This document shows, in pieces, positions 49,400 to 60,691 of a DNA stretch of 64,000 nt. Within the stretch, counting starts at the first letter, position 1, and each line of letters begins with the position of its first letter. The notes under the pieces were generated by a model. It was not told the DNA's origin and did not search any database. It worked only from the letters and a program-made list of their open reading frames with translations. Origin of the DNA: Triglochin maritima. Its lineage: Eukaryota; Streptophyta; Magnoliopsida; Alismatales; Juncaginaceae. Location: contig OY821786.1 in assembly GCA_963682175.1 (NCBI GenBank), positions 31,985,501-32,049,500 of the forward strand. Reading direction: 5' to 3'. A program made the translations under genes and the position numbers.

Positions 49400-50568
49400 A
49401 CTAAGGTATGTGTTTAGTCTTATTTACAGAATACAGGGACCTGAATGCAAATTACCCACATCCCGAGCATAAACGCGCGCAAAAGACTCATTTCTATCAT
49501 AAAGACCAAGCTCAAGATTATCGGGTTACGAATGGAAATGTATCCAAGCATAAAAGCATTCAAGATCTAATTACAAAAAGAACAAGGACTTAAGCACAAA
49601 AGTAGCCGGGGACTTAATTGCAAAAAAGACAAGGACCTAAGTGCAAATCACGAGTAGCTTTTATTATCTTGGAGAAAATCTAAAGAAAAAATCAATGTGG
49701 ATCTCCAAATATATGAAGGAATTAATCCGGAGCTCAAAAGAATGGAAAGAATCAATCCAGACGCGCAAATGAGGATCAAATCATACCATAAACATTCAGC
49801 TAAAATCCAGATTTAATCCGAGCAATATATGCGGCGTTTCCGCCGCACATTACACTTACCATGCGGCGTTTCCGCCGCACCAGAGGCGATCCGTGTGCTC
49901 AATTTTTGTCCAGTCGTGTCTGGACACGTGTACTCTCCAATTATATACTTAGGTCTCTTGTAGCAACTATAAATAGCCCCGAGAACGATGTAATAAAGGT
50001 CCTTGGCCTTAGACCTAGTTTTTAGTTGTTGTTTTTATTTGTAGTCTTTTCTTTAGTAATAAAATTCTGTCTTTTATTTCTTGTTTTTACTTTTCTTTTG
50101 TAATGTCTCTAGGACCCCTTCTTCCTCCCTCTATGAGTTTCTAACTCTTTCCAAAGGGTGGAGGTGACGGATTTAGGGTGAAGAGAAGATGAATGAATGT
50201 TATTATTTTAAGTTCGTGATTAGTATATTTTGATTACTTGAGTTTATGTTAAATCATTTATCATGTAATGCTTCATAACTAACATGATTTATTATAAGTT
50301 TCTGAATTCTCTAATCTAAACCCTAAATCTAAACCTCCACCCAACGGAATTCACTTCTTTGTTCTTGCTTTAGTTTTATTTGTTCATGTTTCATGCTTTA
50401 GGAAATTAAAAATCAAAAATCTCAAAACCCAATTTATTTCTTCTCTCCCTCCTTCCCCCAATCGAAATCACACTAATAACAAATCTCTCCCTCCTTGTGT
50501 TCGACCCGTATTTGCCACGTCTTCATTGACGCCGTGCACTTGCGGTATAAATTTTAATTCACATCACA
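49400..50568 (+). mobile_element. Nested LTR-like element with CCGCAAGTGCACGG-type end
   Basis: It contains a plus-strand TATA box (CTATAAATAGCCCC near 49968) followed by a leader-like tract and AATAAAA near 50060. The right end, read inverted, is TGTGATGTGAATT followed by ACCGCAAGTGCACGG, the same terminal phrase as the solo LTR at 6097. Two copies of GCGGCGTTTCCGCCGCA, an imperfect palindrome, lie at 49831 and 49862. The left boundary is uncertain and no target duplication was confirmed. Confidence 0.55.
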
Positions 50569-50929
50569 CAACCTTTTTGAATTTTAGCAACATTAGCATC
50601 TTCAAACTTTTGCGATTCTTATCGTTTTAATTATGAGGGAATATGACTTATCCTCGTAAGAAAAACTTTTTCCCAAAACCGAGCGAGGGCTCTAGGTAAT
50701 GTTAAGAAAACTTATTTTCATTTGATACGAGATACGTTTATCCATTGTATTCACAACTAAACATACTTGGGGTTCACTAGGGTGAAACACACCTCATATA
50801 TTTAATCGTGGCACAACAATAGACAACCATTATATCTCACACTATTCCCAAAGATGGAGGGAGCTATCTCCCGCTAAGGGCGAGCAGAGTATCCCTCGAT
50901 CGATGACTGCTAGTGGATGAAATAAGAAG

Positions 50930-51842
50930 GAAAATTACTCTTAATTTTTGTTGGACAATTTCATATATTAACATGTGATTCGGAATTTCCGGTTATCATG
51001 CATATTATCGTGCATACACATCCTAACATTCAATCACATTCATCACATGCATAGCAGAAATTAAAAACAGAAATTAAATCATTCACACAATCCACATCGT
51101 GTGAGTTTATATGTTCCCTTTGATCCCTGATCCTCGATCGATGCGCTACAGCGGCGACTTCCTCTTGCACCGGAGATGTAGATTTTACAGAAAATAAACA
51201 CGCTCCTCACATTCGATAAAAAACGACTAGTGCAAGTCCTATGTAAAACCTCTCAAATGCAATGCAATTATCTAAAGATAGAAAGAGAGAATTTGGCCTT
51301 TACATATAAATAAGCTCTTGTATAATAATAATTACATACATTCATAGTTGCTGATTTGAAACATATAAACTCACAATTCCTGCAAAGACAACTCGAGCAT
51401 CCATGCACGCAATATTGCTATAAACTATACAACCTAGTTTATCAATCATCTAGAATCTCAAACAATTCTTTGAAAAATATTTTGAAATCCATTAAAAACG
51501 TTTTTCATCCATCCACAAGTTCAAAAACAATTTTGAACCGCTGTCCATCCAATTTCCTAAAAGGAAAGACGAACCGCAGTTTTTCGGTTTTGTTGATTCT
51601 CTTACAAAACAATCGTTTATTCTTAAAACAAAATTATTGCAAGTTAGACTTACGTCTAAATCATAATTCTAATAATTACATGGCATGTTTTAAACCACTT
51701 AAAACATTCAAAACGAATTATTACAAAGAATTCTTCCAACAAATCATTTAAAGACCGAAAAACCGGAAAATCGAATTGTTTGAACCCTAGATGGTAAACT
51801 AAATTCGTTTATAGTTTCAAATCATTAGAAAATTTAACCCTA
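50930..51842. other. LTR-like remnant inside the minus-strand element
   Basis: Text such as TGTTGGACAATTTCATATA, CACATGCATAGCAGAAATT and a CGGAG-rich passage at 51120-51180 resembles copia LTR interiors, including the neighbouring LTR. It may be leader sequence or another insertion. No ends were found. Confidence 0.4.
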
Positions 51843-51855
51843 AGCTCTGATACCA
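51843..51855 (-). promoter_or_regulatory. Primer-binding site (tRNA-Met) of the minus-strand element
   Basis: The complement reads TGGTATCAGAGCT and lies one base from the LTR end at 51857. This fixes the element's orientation. Confidence 0.88.
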
Positions 51856-51856
51856 C

Positions 51857-53814
51857 TGTAGGATTTCTAATTTAATTGCACATATATATATTCGAAATTT
51901 TTATTCACAATAAGGATCAATTACAAATTTTCTATGATTTGTTTCATGCATGCATCGGTTTGTTTCAATAACAAGTTTCAAAACTTTATTAAAACAAACA
52001 TGGGCTCCGAATTTCATACCTAGAAGTTCTCTAAAACTTCTTGATGATCCGGAGACGTTGAGGATGCTTGTCGTTGCGCCGGATGCCTCCGAGTATTCAC
52101 CAAACTCTAAACAAGATCGGAGAGAGAAGAGCTAGCCTCTCAATCTCCAATAGGGTTTAGAATCTAACTACTAACCCCTCTTTAGTTACCTTGAGAAGAA
52201 GATCTCTGAAAACTAAATCTAAACTCAAGAATTAAGGTGAAATTCGTGGAGAATTATGGAGAGAGAAGTTTGCAAATTATAAGTTCTCTCCAAATTACCT
52301 ATTCATGTGCAACCTCTTGCCCATGATTTCATGCAAACTTCCATCTAACCGTCCATTATTTGCTAACAAATAATCTTAGCCACGAATTAAATCAGTTATG
52401 GATTAATTCCATGCATGATCTAATTAATTCTTAAATTAATTCTGCAGAAAACCGTCTGGACCGGTCGACCGTTTGGAGGTTCGGTCGACCGTTCGAACCA
52501 AGTTTCGGTCGACCGTTCGCAAAAATAAAATATTTCATCGCAATGTTCAGTCGACCGACCGATAGATACGGTCGACCGTTCCGAACAGATGAAAATTTCC
52601 TGTTATCGGTCGAGACGTGTTCGGTTGACCGTGCACCGATCGGTCGACCGTTTACTGTTAACCGGTCGACCGTTTTTGCACAGTACTGCAGACTTGTCAA
52701 ATTTCGGTTTAACCCCTACAAAATTTGACATTTCAGGATTAGTAGTAAGTTCACAACTTATGTAACATATTATCCCATGTAATGATTAATCATTACACCC
52801 CATAATATTTACATCACAAATGAATTTAATTTAGATTCTAATTATGTTATTAATCATAACATAATTTGGATTTTGCTTGTTCACCCCATGTGTCATATTT
52901 TCTACATGAAACCCGACACATCTTATTAACTCAAAATCCACATTTCTTGTTTCCCAGTTTTGTGGTGTGACCTATGGGAGGATCCAAACTAAGTTGGCAG
53001 TGATATTAAGAGCTTAATACCACAAGCTCCCAATTAGTTAGATGTCTTAATTCCACTCGAACCAAAACCCAATCCATTTAGTGATGGAGTGCACCACTTG
53101 TGTCTGTCCCTTGCCTCATGATATTAAGAATACACACAAAGTAGTATTGTGACATCTTTGTATTAGTATTCATTTCTTGATCTCTTTAAGCTAGTTACAA
53201 ATATGTGACTTAACTCAAATCACATTGTGCACATTATAATTTTGCTTTATCAAGGGGCCCACTAATATCATCACTCAATTGAGAGGGGCAATGATAATCT
53301 TTTGACTAACTATCTTCTCCAACAAAAGTCATACTTAACCAACCAATGCCTTTACACTACACTCATCGATAGCTCAAGACACTAGTCTAATCAAGCAATT
53401 CTTAGGTGATCGAATATAAGTCTCATATCAAAGGGCCAAAGACACAGTAAAACATTAATGACACAGAAAACACAATTCTATAATGTTTTACTTATTAGGT
53501 CTATTCAGTATACAAAAGTAGTATTTTCCTCTTTTGTGTACCCGTGTTGTCACACACTTGTAGAGCTACAATGATCTATGACCAACACGACAATCTTAAC
53601 TCGGTAATTAATATTCCATGTTAATTACCATGATTGCGAATATCTTTTGTTTTATGTAAACCAATATCTTTTAGAGCTCTACGGTTAAGGACCAATGGTC
53701 TCTTCCTTAACACTTTTAAAAGACGAATAACATAAACAAGGAATAAAATGATTTCTCATTCAATTCATAATAATTGACATTTAAAAGTAAAACTTTTAGA
53801 ACACATTCCCTTCA
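51857..53814 (-). repeat. 5' LTR of the minus-strand element
   Basis: 1958 bp, TG...CA bounded. It contains about nine GGTCGACC palindromes at 52460-52675. Confidence 0.86.
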
Positions 53815-55221
53815 GTTCGGTCGACCATTTGGCAGTTTTGAACTCAGTTCGGTCGACCGGTTAAGGAACGGTCGACCGCCCAACGCTACGACTTAGGTAC
53901 ACTTAAGTGATCGGTCGAACACCGAAAAGGGTTAGGTCGACCGATTCACAACATGCTCTAAGGGGTTGACAAGCAAGATCATATTCGATCGACCAAAATA
54001 AGGTACACGGTCGACCAAATTCCAACAGGAGATTCAGGTTTGTCAAGAGATGGATATTTGGTCGGCCGAACAAGGTCCTCGGTCGACCGATACAAGAAAT
54101 GTATTTTGGGTATTTTTTATTAATACGAACACGACCGTTGGGTATATACGACAAAACAAAAAGTCGGAAAATAATTGGGACTCGGTCGACCGAAATGGTC
54201 TGGTCGGTCGACCGAACTTAGGCAGTTAAACACATAACAGAATAATTGATCACTCGGTCGACCGAACGGTCTATTTCGGTCGACCGAATGTGAGCAGATT
54301 GTATGGGTACATGTTTAATGTTTTCCGGTCTAAGTTTGGGTGATCTATTGAAGTTCAAATTATGTGAAATTTTGTGTGTGACTTCTATAGGGAACCTAAT
54401 GTGTGTTTGAGTAGTTTTTAGCTCAAGTATGCTCAATTACACAAAGTTCCTAAAGACTCAAAGAAATACAAAATACATGTCTTCAAACGAGCTTGATTAC
54501 ATGTCTTGACTTGATTTCATTTCTTCCTGGAGTCTTGATCACCTGTAGAGGTTAGCACAAAGCAATATATATGCAATGCAATATGTGTACTACTCTACAT
54601 GATCATAATTAAGATTAGGTTGATTAAATCATCAAAACATAGATTAAGGCCAAAAAGCCAACACTTAGAACAACCTTTCAAGGTTACCAATCCTTTCTCA
54701 AAAGCTCATACTCTCATACTACTCTCAATTGCTCCAAACTTCTCTTTGTGCTCAATCTTTCCACTTGAATCACTCATTGTATTCATCAATCTGTCAAGTG
54801 CTCAAGATTAAAAGTTGTTGCTCAAAATTTCCAAGCAAAGTGTTGTACTAGCTTCCGGAGTGAAGCTCTTATCGGACTGTGAGAAGGTGGTCCAAGTTTG
54901 GCGAGAGTGTTCGCAAGCTTGAAGTGTAAATGCTTGATCTCGGCCCAGAACGAAGATCAGAATAGTGGAGGACACCAAGTTGCTTGAGGAACAACAATTC
55001 GTAAGAGAAGACTAGGATCTGGTGGTTGGATCCGAACCTCTATACATCGGTATTGTGGTTTGTATCCTTTTTCTCCTGTACATTATATTGTTCTTGTTTT
55101 AAATTGCTTAAACTTTTTAAGAACTAAATTAGTCCAATCACCCCCCTAGACTAATCCTAGGGCCTTTAGATCCTACGGTTTAGAGTCTTCGTAATTATGC
55201 ATCTTGTCCTGGCATCTTTCA
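53815..55221. mobile_element. LTR-like segment rich in GGTCGACC, host of the minus-strand insertion
   Basis: About thirteen GGTCGACC-type words occur at 53818-54290. The right end CTGGCATCTTTCA at 55209-55221, read inverted, is TGAAAGATGCCAG, a common copia LTR start. It is probably the other half of the element broken at 47503, since both sides carry the same GTTCG duplication. Its far end was not located. Confidence 0.55.
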
Positions 55222-55440
55222 GATCACCTGTCAAATATAATGATTTAATGAGTGAGGATATTTAATAGAATGAAATCTGACTGTAATTTACGACGATAAA
55301 TCAAGATATAAATGTAAACATTGTCAATGTAAAAACAATATCAGAATCATTCTATTATATCTCAGATATCAAGACATACATGTTCAGATATCAACAAAAC
55401 ATTGAACTGTAACTTATAATTTCGTTAGACAAGTAACGCA

Positions 55441-55902
55441 TAGGGGTGGAAATGGTTACCAACTATCTGAGTATTTGATTCGAAAATTTCTATTTAGTTG
55501 GTATTTGGTAATTTCCATCTTACCAATTTAATTTCGGATACGATTTGGTTTAAAAATATTTACCAATTAGAAATCGGTTATGAATTCGGATACAAGGTGT
55601 TTCAAATTCGAATTATCCGAATTATTCGAATACATGACCACATACACACATTCGTATTCAAAAATTTTGATTCGAAAATTAGTATTAAAAAATTAATATT
55701 CAAAAATTAATTACAATATACATATATATTCAATTTCGGATAAATTCTGAATACGAATTAGTATTCAAAATTTTTGAAGATTTGAATTCGGATAGTTTTC
55801 TAATTTCGGATTTGAATTTGAATTTGATAATGGATTACGTAATTTAGATTTGAATTCGGATACACTGTATGTCTGAATCAAATAATTCGAGTTGCACCCC
55901 TA
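55441..55902. mobile_element. hAT-type MITE built of GAATTCGGAT words
   Basis: 462 bp starting TAGGGGTGGAAATGG and ending, inverted, TAGGGGTGCAACTCG. The 8-bp target duplications GTAACGCA (55433-55440) and GTAACACA (55903-55910) differ at one base. The interior is a scattered series of ATTCGGATA, TTCGAATT and AATTCGGAT words without coding capacity. Confidence 0.85.
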
Positions 55903-57592
55903 GTAACACAATAGTCTGGATATTACAAATAATAATTTCACGTTGCAAAGATTCCACACAATTGACAGACATAACACAACCTTTTGATCTACATATTATA
56001 GATTACATTATGGCATACATAAATATTCAGTCATCAAATGTTATAATGAAATCCATACATAACTTCAGAGATATTTGACGTAGCTAAAGAGAATCCAGAC
56101 AAATACTTACTTAGACAAACTAAACATGATCCAGACAAAATCTATTAAATATCCTAACATAGGTAAGAAAATAAAATATAATACTATTAAATATCCATAC
56201 CATCCATGTGTTATCAAATCCAGACATAACTATGCAAATATAAAAAGTAAGAATGGTAAGTGCAGATATTGTCAAATTTAAATCGCCAAACGACAATTCA
56301 GATTCGGTGTCAACTAAACCCTAAATGTCAAAAAATGTCCAAAATACAAGCTTCATGTTTAGAGATCGTTCTCCGTTTGAAACTCACAAAAAAGACTTCC
56401 ATACATATCTATCAACAAACCATAACTTCAACAAATACAAAGAAAGCAAGAGGAAACAAGAGTTTTACTTTTAACACGGAAAATCAATCTATGATTCTTC
56501 TTCTTGAGTCATCTCAACCTTTGAATGAAGAAACCGTGCCTCGGGGCCAAAGCCTGAGCGACGGGAAGGAGAAGCTGAAGCTGTTCTCATCGGTGTCGGA
56601 GGGGTGGGGAAGGAGAAGTCCCGCCGGGAGGGTATTTTGGGGAGAAAAGTCGTCGGAGGAAATAAACGAAGAGAAGGATTTCTTCGTTCAAAGGTTTCAT
56701 TCAAATACGTTGTTTGCCCGCCCAATGGTGATTTGACACGAGCCATCACACGTCGCAGCAACCGTCGAACAATCATCTCTTGGTAATTTCCGTAGTTGTT
56801 CTCTTCGTATCTAGATATTATTTTGGTGGGTATTTTACAAAAACGACTACAAGCACTATTAAGCTATGTTTGGATCCCAAGTTTGAGCCCAATTTTGAGT
56901 TTGTTTATCACTTCTCTGGATGAATATAGGGGTCAATATGGATGTTTAATTTGCTTCTATTTGAACACATAGTGGGTTGCGTCTCGGATTCAATGTGTTG
57001 CTAAAAAAATGTTTGAGTTGACGGGTCGTCGATTTTTTTTCAGGAAACAACTTGCTAACACAAGTGAAACACACGAGGTATAAGAACGAAAAGGCCGACG
57101 GGAGTCTAGACAGAGGTAGGTTGTAAATGGACTAGTGGATTACGGGCACGGCTGAGAGTCAACTTGTCTCCTTAAATATGCGTGCCAATTTTGTACGAAG
57201 AGGATTGCAAACCAGATTCGTGGATTTGAGGATTCTAATTCTTTTTTATTTATATATTAACGGATTGGTGAGCAATATTAATTGATTGGATAAAGATATT
57301 ATAATAATACAAAATGTAAAAACGTAAGCATTTCTAGTACCAATAACCAAAGCACAATGTAAAACTGCTATGCAGATCAATCATTAATTATCCCAACGTC
57401 GCTCTTAGATGTGGGTTAAGCCCGATCGACCATTCCCCTCTCCTTTCCCTCGCTTAATCCTTTGCTCTCTCCCTTTCATCATTTCTTATACTTAATGTCA
57501 GAGCACTCGGTTTAGTGTCCTCGCGGCATGGAACACCATAGTTTGGCCATATGGAGCTATAATCCTTATAATTTATGAAAAGAGTCCTTATA
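55903..57592. other. Spacer without recognised genes
   Basis: Short open frames on both strands near 56480-56780 (GC-richer than the flanks) have no recognised domain. They could be an eroded coding remnant. The phrase CTATGTTTGGATCCCAAG near 56872 resembles a Tourist-type end without a partner. Confidence 0.45.
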
Positions 57593-57612
57593 CACGGACG
57601 CGGGCGTCCGTG
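57593..57612. repeat. 20-bp perfect hairpin upstream of the PMD-ULP1 gene
   Basis: CACGGACGC and its complement GCGTCCGTG are separated by two bases, about 310 bp before the proposed start codon. The role is unknown. Confidence 0.8.
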
Positions 57613-57922
57613 ACGCGCCCTACGTGGCTTCAAAAAGTGGAGGAGTCAGCGTCTACTCGGATTGCCATGTCACGCTTTCCTTCCGAACGCGCCTTAAATT
57701 GTTTTAAATTTTTTTTGACGGTTTTCGAAGAAGGACGGTTCGTTTCCAGATTAGACAGCGGCAGACACCCTACGAACGACGGTTCGGATACCGAGGAAGA
57801 TAACATATCCAGAACTAAAGGGAGACTCTCGCTTTCTTTCTTTCTTACCTGTGAACGTAGGAAGCGCACCTGTGAAGCTTTCCCGACTTTCTTTCCCTGT
57901 GAAGCGCACCTTGTAAACGATA

Positions 57923-60689
57923 ATGGATTCTTCAACTCCGGCCGTCGATATCGAACACGTCCCAGAACCGGTGGGTCTCTAATTTTTTCTTTCCTGGGTC
58001 GTTATGTTTTGTGATGAACTTCCGTTTATTAAATTATTGGTTTTAGGGAACCACGTACTACTTCCGGGAATCACGATGCTCCTGGAAGGCCATCCGAAAG
58101 CAGTTTGACCGGATGAATAAGGTGGAGAAGGAGGCTTTCCGTAGCACCCCATTCGGTCACTTCCTAAACCTTCCTAACATTACGACGGACAACGAAATAG
58201 TCGGTTGGTTCGTCGAGCACTACGATACGGAGGAGGTGGGGCTGAGAATAGGATCAGGGGTAGTTCCCCTTACACCGGAAGACATCGCCCTAATTTTGGG
58301 GTTACGTACGCATGGGAAGGCCGTGGTGATGGAACCATTGCGCGTCCAGAAGCGAGACGGGGTGAACCTTGACAACACCCAACTTTTAGTTCATCTGATG
58401 GCAAACAGTACCATGGGCGAGACGGAGGAGTACGTTCGTCTCCTGATTTCTTTCATCTTCAACAATTTTTTGTTCTATGATGGAACGCTGCGACCGAAGG
58501 AATGGTTCATGCACCCTCTGAGGAACATCAAACGCCTAAGCAGCTACGCATGGGCAAGTGCAGTTCACAAAACCCTGGTTGGAGGCCTCGAGAAAGCAAG
58601 TTTAGAACTGCAGGAGAGGAAAAAGGCAGGGAATTTCATAATGAGGCAGGAGAACGTCGAAGGTTGTGTTGCCATACTACACGTAAGTTTTTGTTCCTGC
58701 TTCACACTTCCTCTCTTCCTCTCTTTTTGTTTTTGTTCTTTTCGGAATACGATGTGTGTCTGTTCGGAATACGTTGTGAGTCTGTTCGGATTAAGTGGTG
58801 GGTCTGTTCGGATTAAATGGTGGGTCTGTTCGGGTTAAGTGGTGGGTCTGTTCGGATTAAGTGGTGGGTCTGTTCGGGTTAAGTGGTGGGTCTGTTCGGA
58901 TTAAGTGGTGAGTCTGTTCGGAATAAGTGGTGCGTCTGTTCGGATTAAGTTGGGTGTCTGTTCGGATTAAGTGGTGGGTCTGTTCGGATTAAGTGGTGAG
59001 TCTGTTCGGAATAAGTGTTGCGTCTGTTCGGATTAAGTTGGGTGTCTGTTCGGATTAAGTGGTGCGTTTGTTCGGATTAAGTGGTGCGTCTGTTCGGATT
59101 AAGTTGGGTGTCTGTTCGGATTAAGTGGTGCGTCTGTTCGGATTAAGTGGTGCGTCTGTTCGGGTGAGGTGGTGCGTCTGTTCGGATTAAGTGGTGGGTC
59201 TGTTCGGAATACGTTGTGAGTCTGTTCGGAATACGTTGTGGGTCTGTTCGGATTAAGTGGTGGGGCTGTTCGGAATATGTGGTGGGGTTGTTCGGATTAA
59301 GTGTTGGGTCTGTTCGGAATACATTGTGAGTCAGTTCGGAATACATTGTGAGTATGTTCGAAATACATTGTGAGTCTATTCGCATTAAGGGGTGGGTCTG
59401 TTCGGATTAAGTGGTGGGTCTGTTCGGAATAAGACGTGTGTCTGTTCGGAATAAGAAGTCCGTCTGTTCGGATTAAGTTGGGTGTCTGTTCGGTTTACGT
59501 TTAATGTATGTTCGGATTCAGTTGTCTTTCGAATATGAAGGTACGTTGGTATAGTAGTTCTCATTTTTTTCCTTTCCATTTGAAGGTGTGGCTTTGTGAG
59601 AAATTTAAATTGGGGGAGCCCAGAACTGGAGTTTTCCCACGGATGAAAAGATGGACGGAGCTGTTTGGGAAACGATTAACCCTGAGGAAATGGGAGGAAC
59701 GTGGAATTACCTTACATCGGATTTACGACGGCACGTTCGACCTGATGGGGGCTCCATCAATGAGTGAAAGGGAGCTGCAACTTATTGGTCATGTTGGAAC
59801 TCCTGTTCAAAAGAGCTCAACTTCAACCGTCAGTTTGCCAAGGCTCCAACTGGCAGACTGCAGCATTCCATGCGACCCGCTGCTCCAAGAATTGGAGCTG
59901 AGTGAGGTGAAGACAAAATGGCTGAGGGCCGAAGCTGCCCTTAAGAAGGCCACAGAACAGGTACACGACCTCAGGGAAGAACTGAGGATTTCCCAGGAAG
60001 AGTGTGGGAGGCTCAGGAAAGATATTATATATCTTCGAGGGACAGGGACAACTGGAAAACCTGGTGGGGAGAACGAGCGAGAGCAAGAGGAGGAGAATAG
60101 GAAGAAGAGGGAGGCGGAGGAAGAAGAGAATAGGAAGAGGAAGGAGGATGAAGAAGAAGAAGAAAAAAAGAGGAAGGAGGAGGAAGAAGAAAAGAGGAGG
60201 GAGGAGGAGGAAGAAGAAAAGAGGAGGGAGGAGGAAGAAGAAGAGAAGAAGAGGAAGGAAGAGGAGGAACGAGAAAAGAAGAAGAGGAAGGAGGAGGAGG
60301 AACGAGAAAAGAGGAAGAGGGAGGAGGAGGAATGTGAGAGAAAAAGGGAGGAAAGGACAAAGGAAGAAGAGGAGAAGAAGAGGAAGGAGGAGGAGGAACG
60401 AGAAAAGAGGAAGAGGGAGGAGGAGGAATGTGAGAGAAAAAGGGAGGAGGAAAGGAAGAAGGAAGAAGAGGAGAAGAAAGAAGAGAGGAAGAGAATAGAG
60501 AGGGAGGAAGAGAAGAGGAGGGAGGAGGAGAGGAAGATGGGAGAAAAGAGGAAAATAGTGGAGAAGGAGGAAGAGAAGAAGAGGGAAGAGAAGAAGAAGA
60601 AGAAGGAGAAGGAAGAAGAAAGCAAGGCCCAGATAGCAAACTGGGTCGCGAAAAGAAACGCTCGACGGCCACCGTTGAGCAGCAGCTGA
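57923..60689 (+). CDS. Plant mobile domain protein with long Lys/Glu coiled coil (N-terminal part of a PMD-ULP1 gene)
   Basis: Three exons: 57923-57970 ([16 protein letters not shown]), 58047-58682 and 59586-60689, with GT-AG introns and phase 0 throughout, encode 595 residues before a stop. Residues about 17-290 match the plant mobile domain of Mutator-type and ULP1-linked proteins: [33 protein letters not shown], then ILH joined to [20 protein letters not shown] across the second intron. Next comes a short coiled coil ([20 protein letters not shown]). It is followed by about 190 residues of nearly pure E, K and R (60061-60635), strongly predicted as a single charged helix. The frame ends at 60687-60689, while a related downstream frame continues in a different phase, so the original protein was probably longer. 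Domain order is as in PMD-ULP1 genes carried by Mutator-like elements. Confidence 0.8.
58739..59530. repeat. 22-bp minisatellite, array 1, in the PMD-ULP1 intron
   Basis: About 36 copies of a 22-bp unit centred on TGTTCGGATTAAGTGGTGG occur, with variants GGAATACGTTG and GGGTTAAGT. The array fills nearly all of intron 2 (58683-59585) and reads in the sense direction of the gene. Confidence 0.95.
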
Positions 60690-60691
60690 AG

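Larger units (their letters stand above)
47504..53814 (-). mobile_element. Ty1/copia-type LTR retrotransposon on the minus strand, gutted
   Basis: GTTCG flanks both ends exactly (47499-47503 and 53815-53819). On the minus strand the 5' LTR runs from 53814 (TGAAGGGAATGTG) to 51857 (TCCTACA), and a tRNA-Met primer-binding site follows one base inside. A 3' LTR copy starts at 47504 but is homologous only to about 48975, where it joins a gag fragment. Pol, the polypurine tract and the start of the 3' LTR are missing. The interior holds another LTR and LTR-like text. The element cannot move. Confidence 0.85.

Noticed and set aside
46374..55221. A single LTR spanning 46374 to 55221 interrupted by the copia element
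   Set aside because: The right end looks like an LTR start and is followed by GATCA, but no matching TG end with GATCA was found on the left, so full boundaries are not claimed.
56260..56786. Possible gene of about 158 codons on the plus strand
   Set aside because: No recognisable domain, an overlapping minus-strand frame of equal quality, and no splice context. It was left as spacer.
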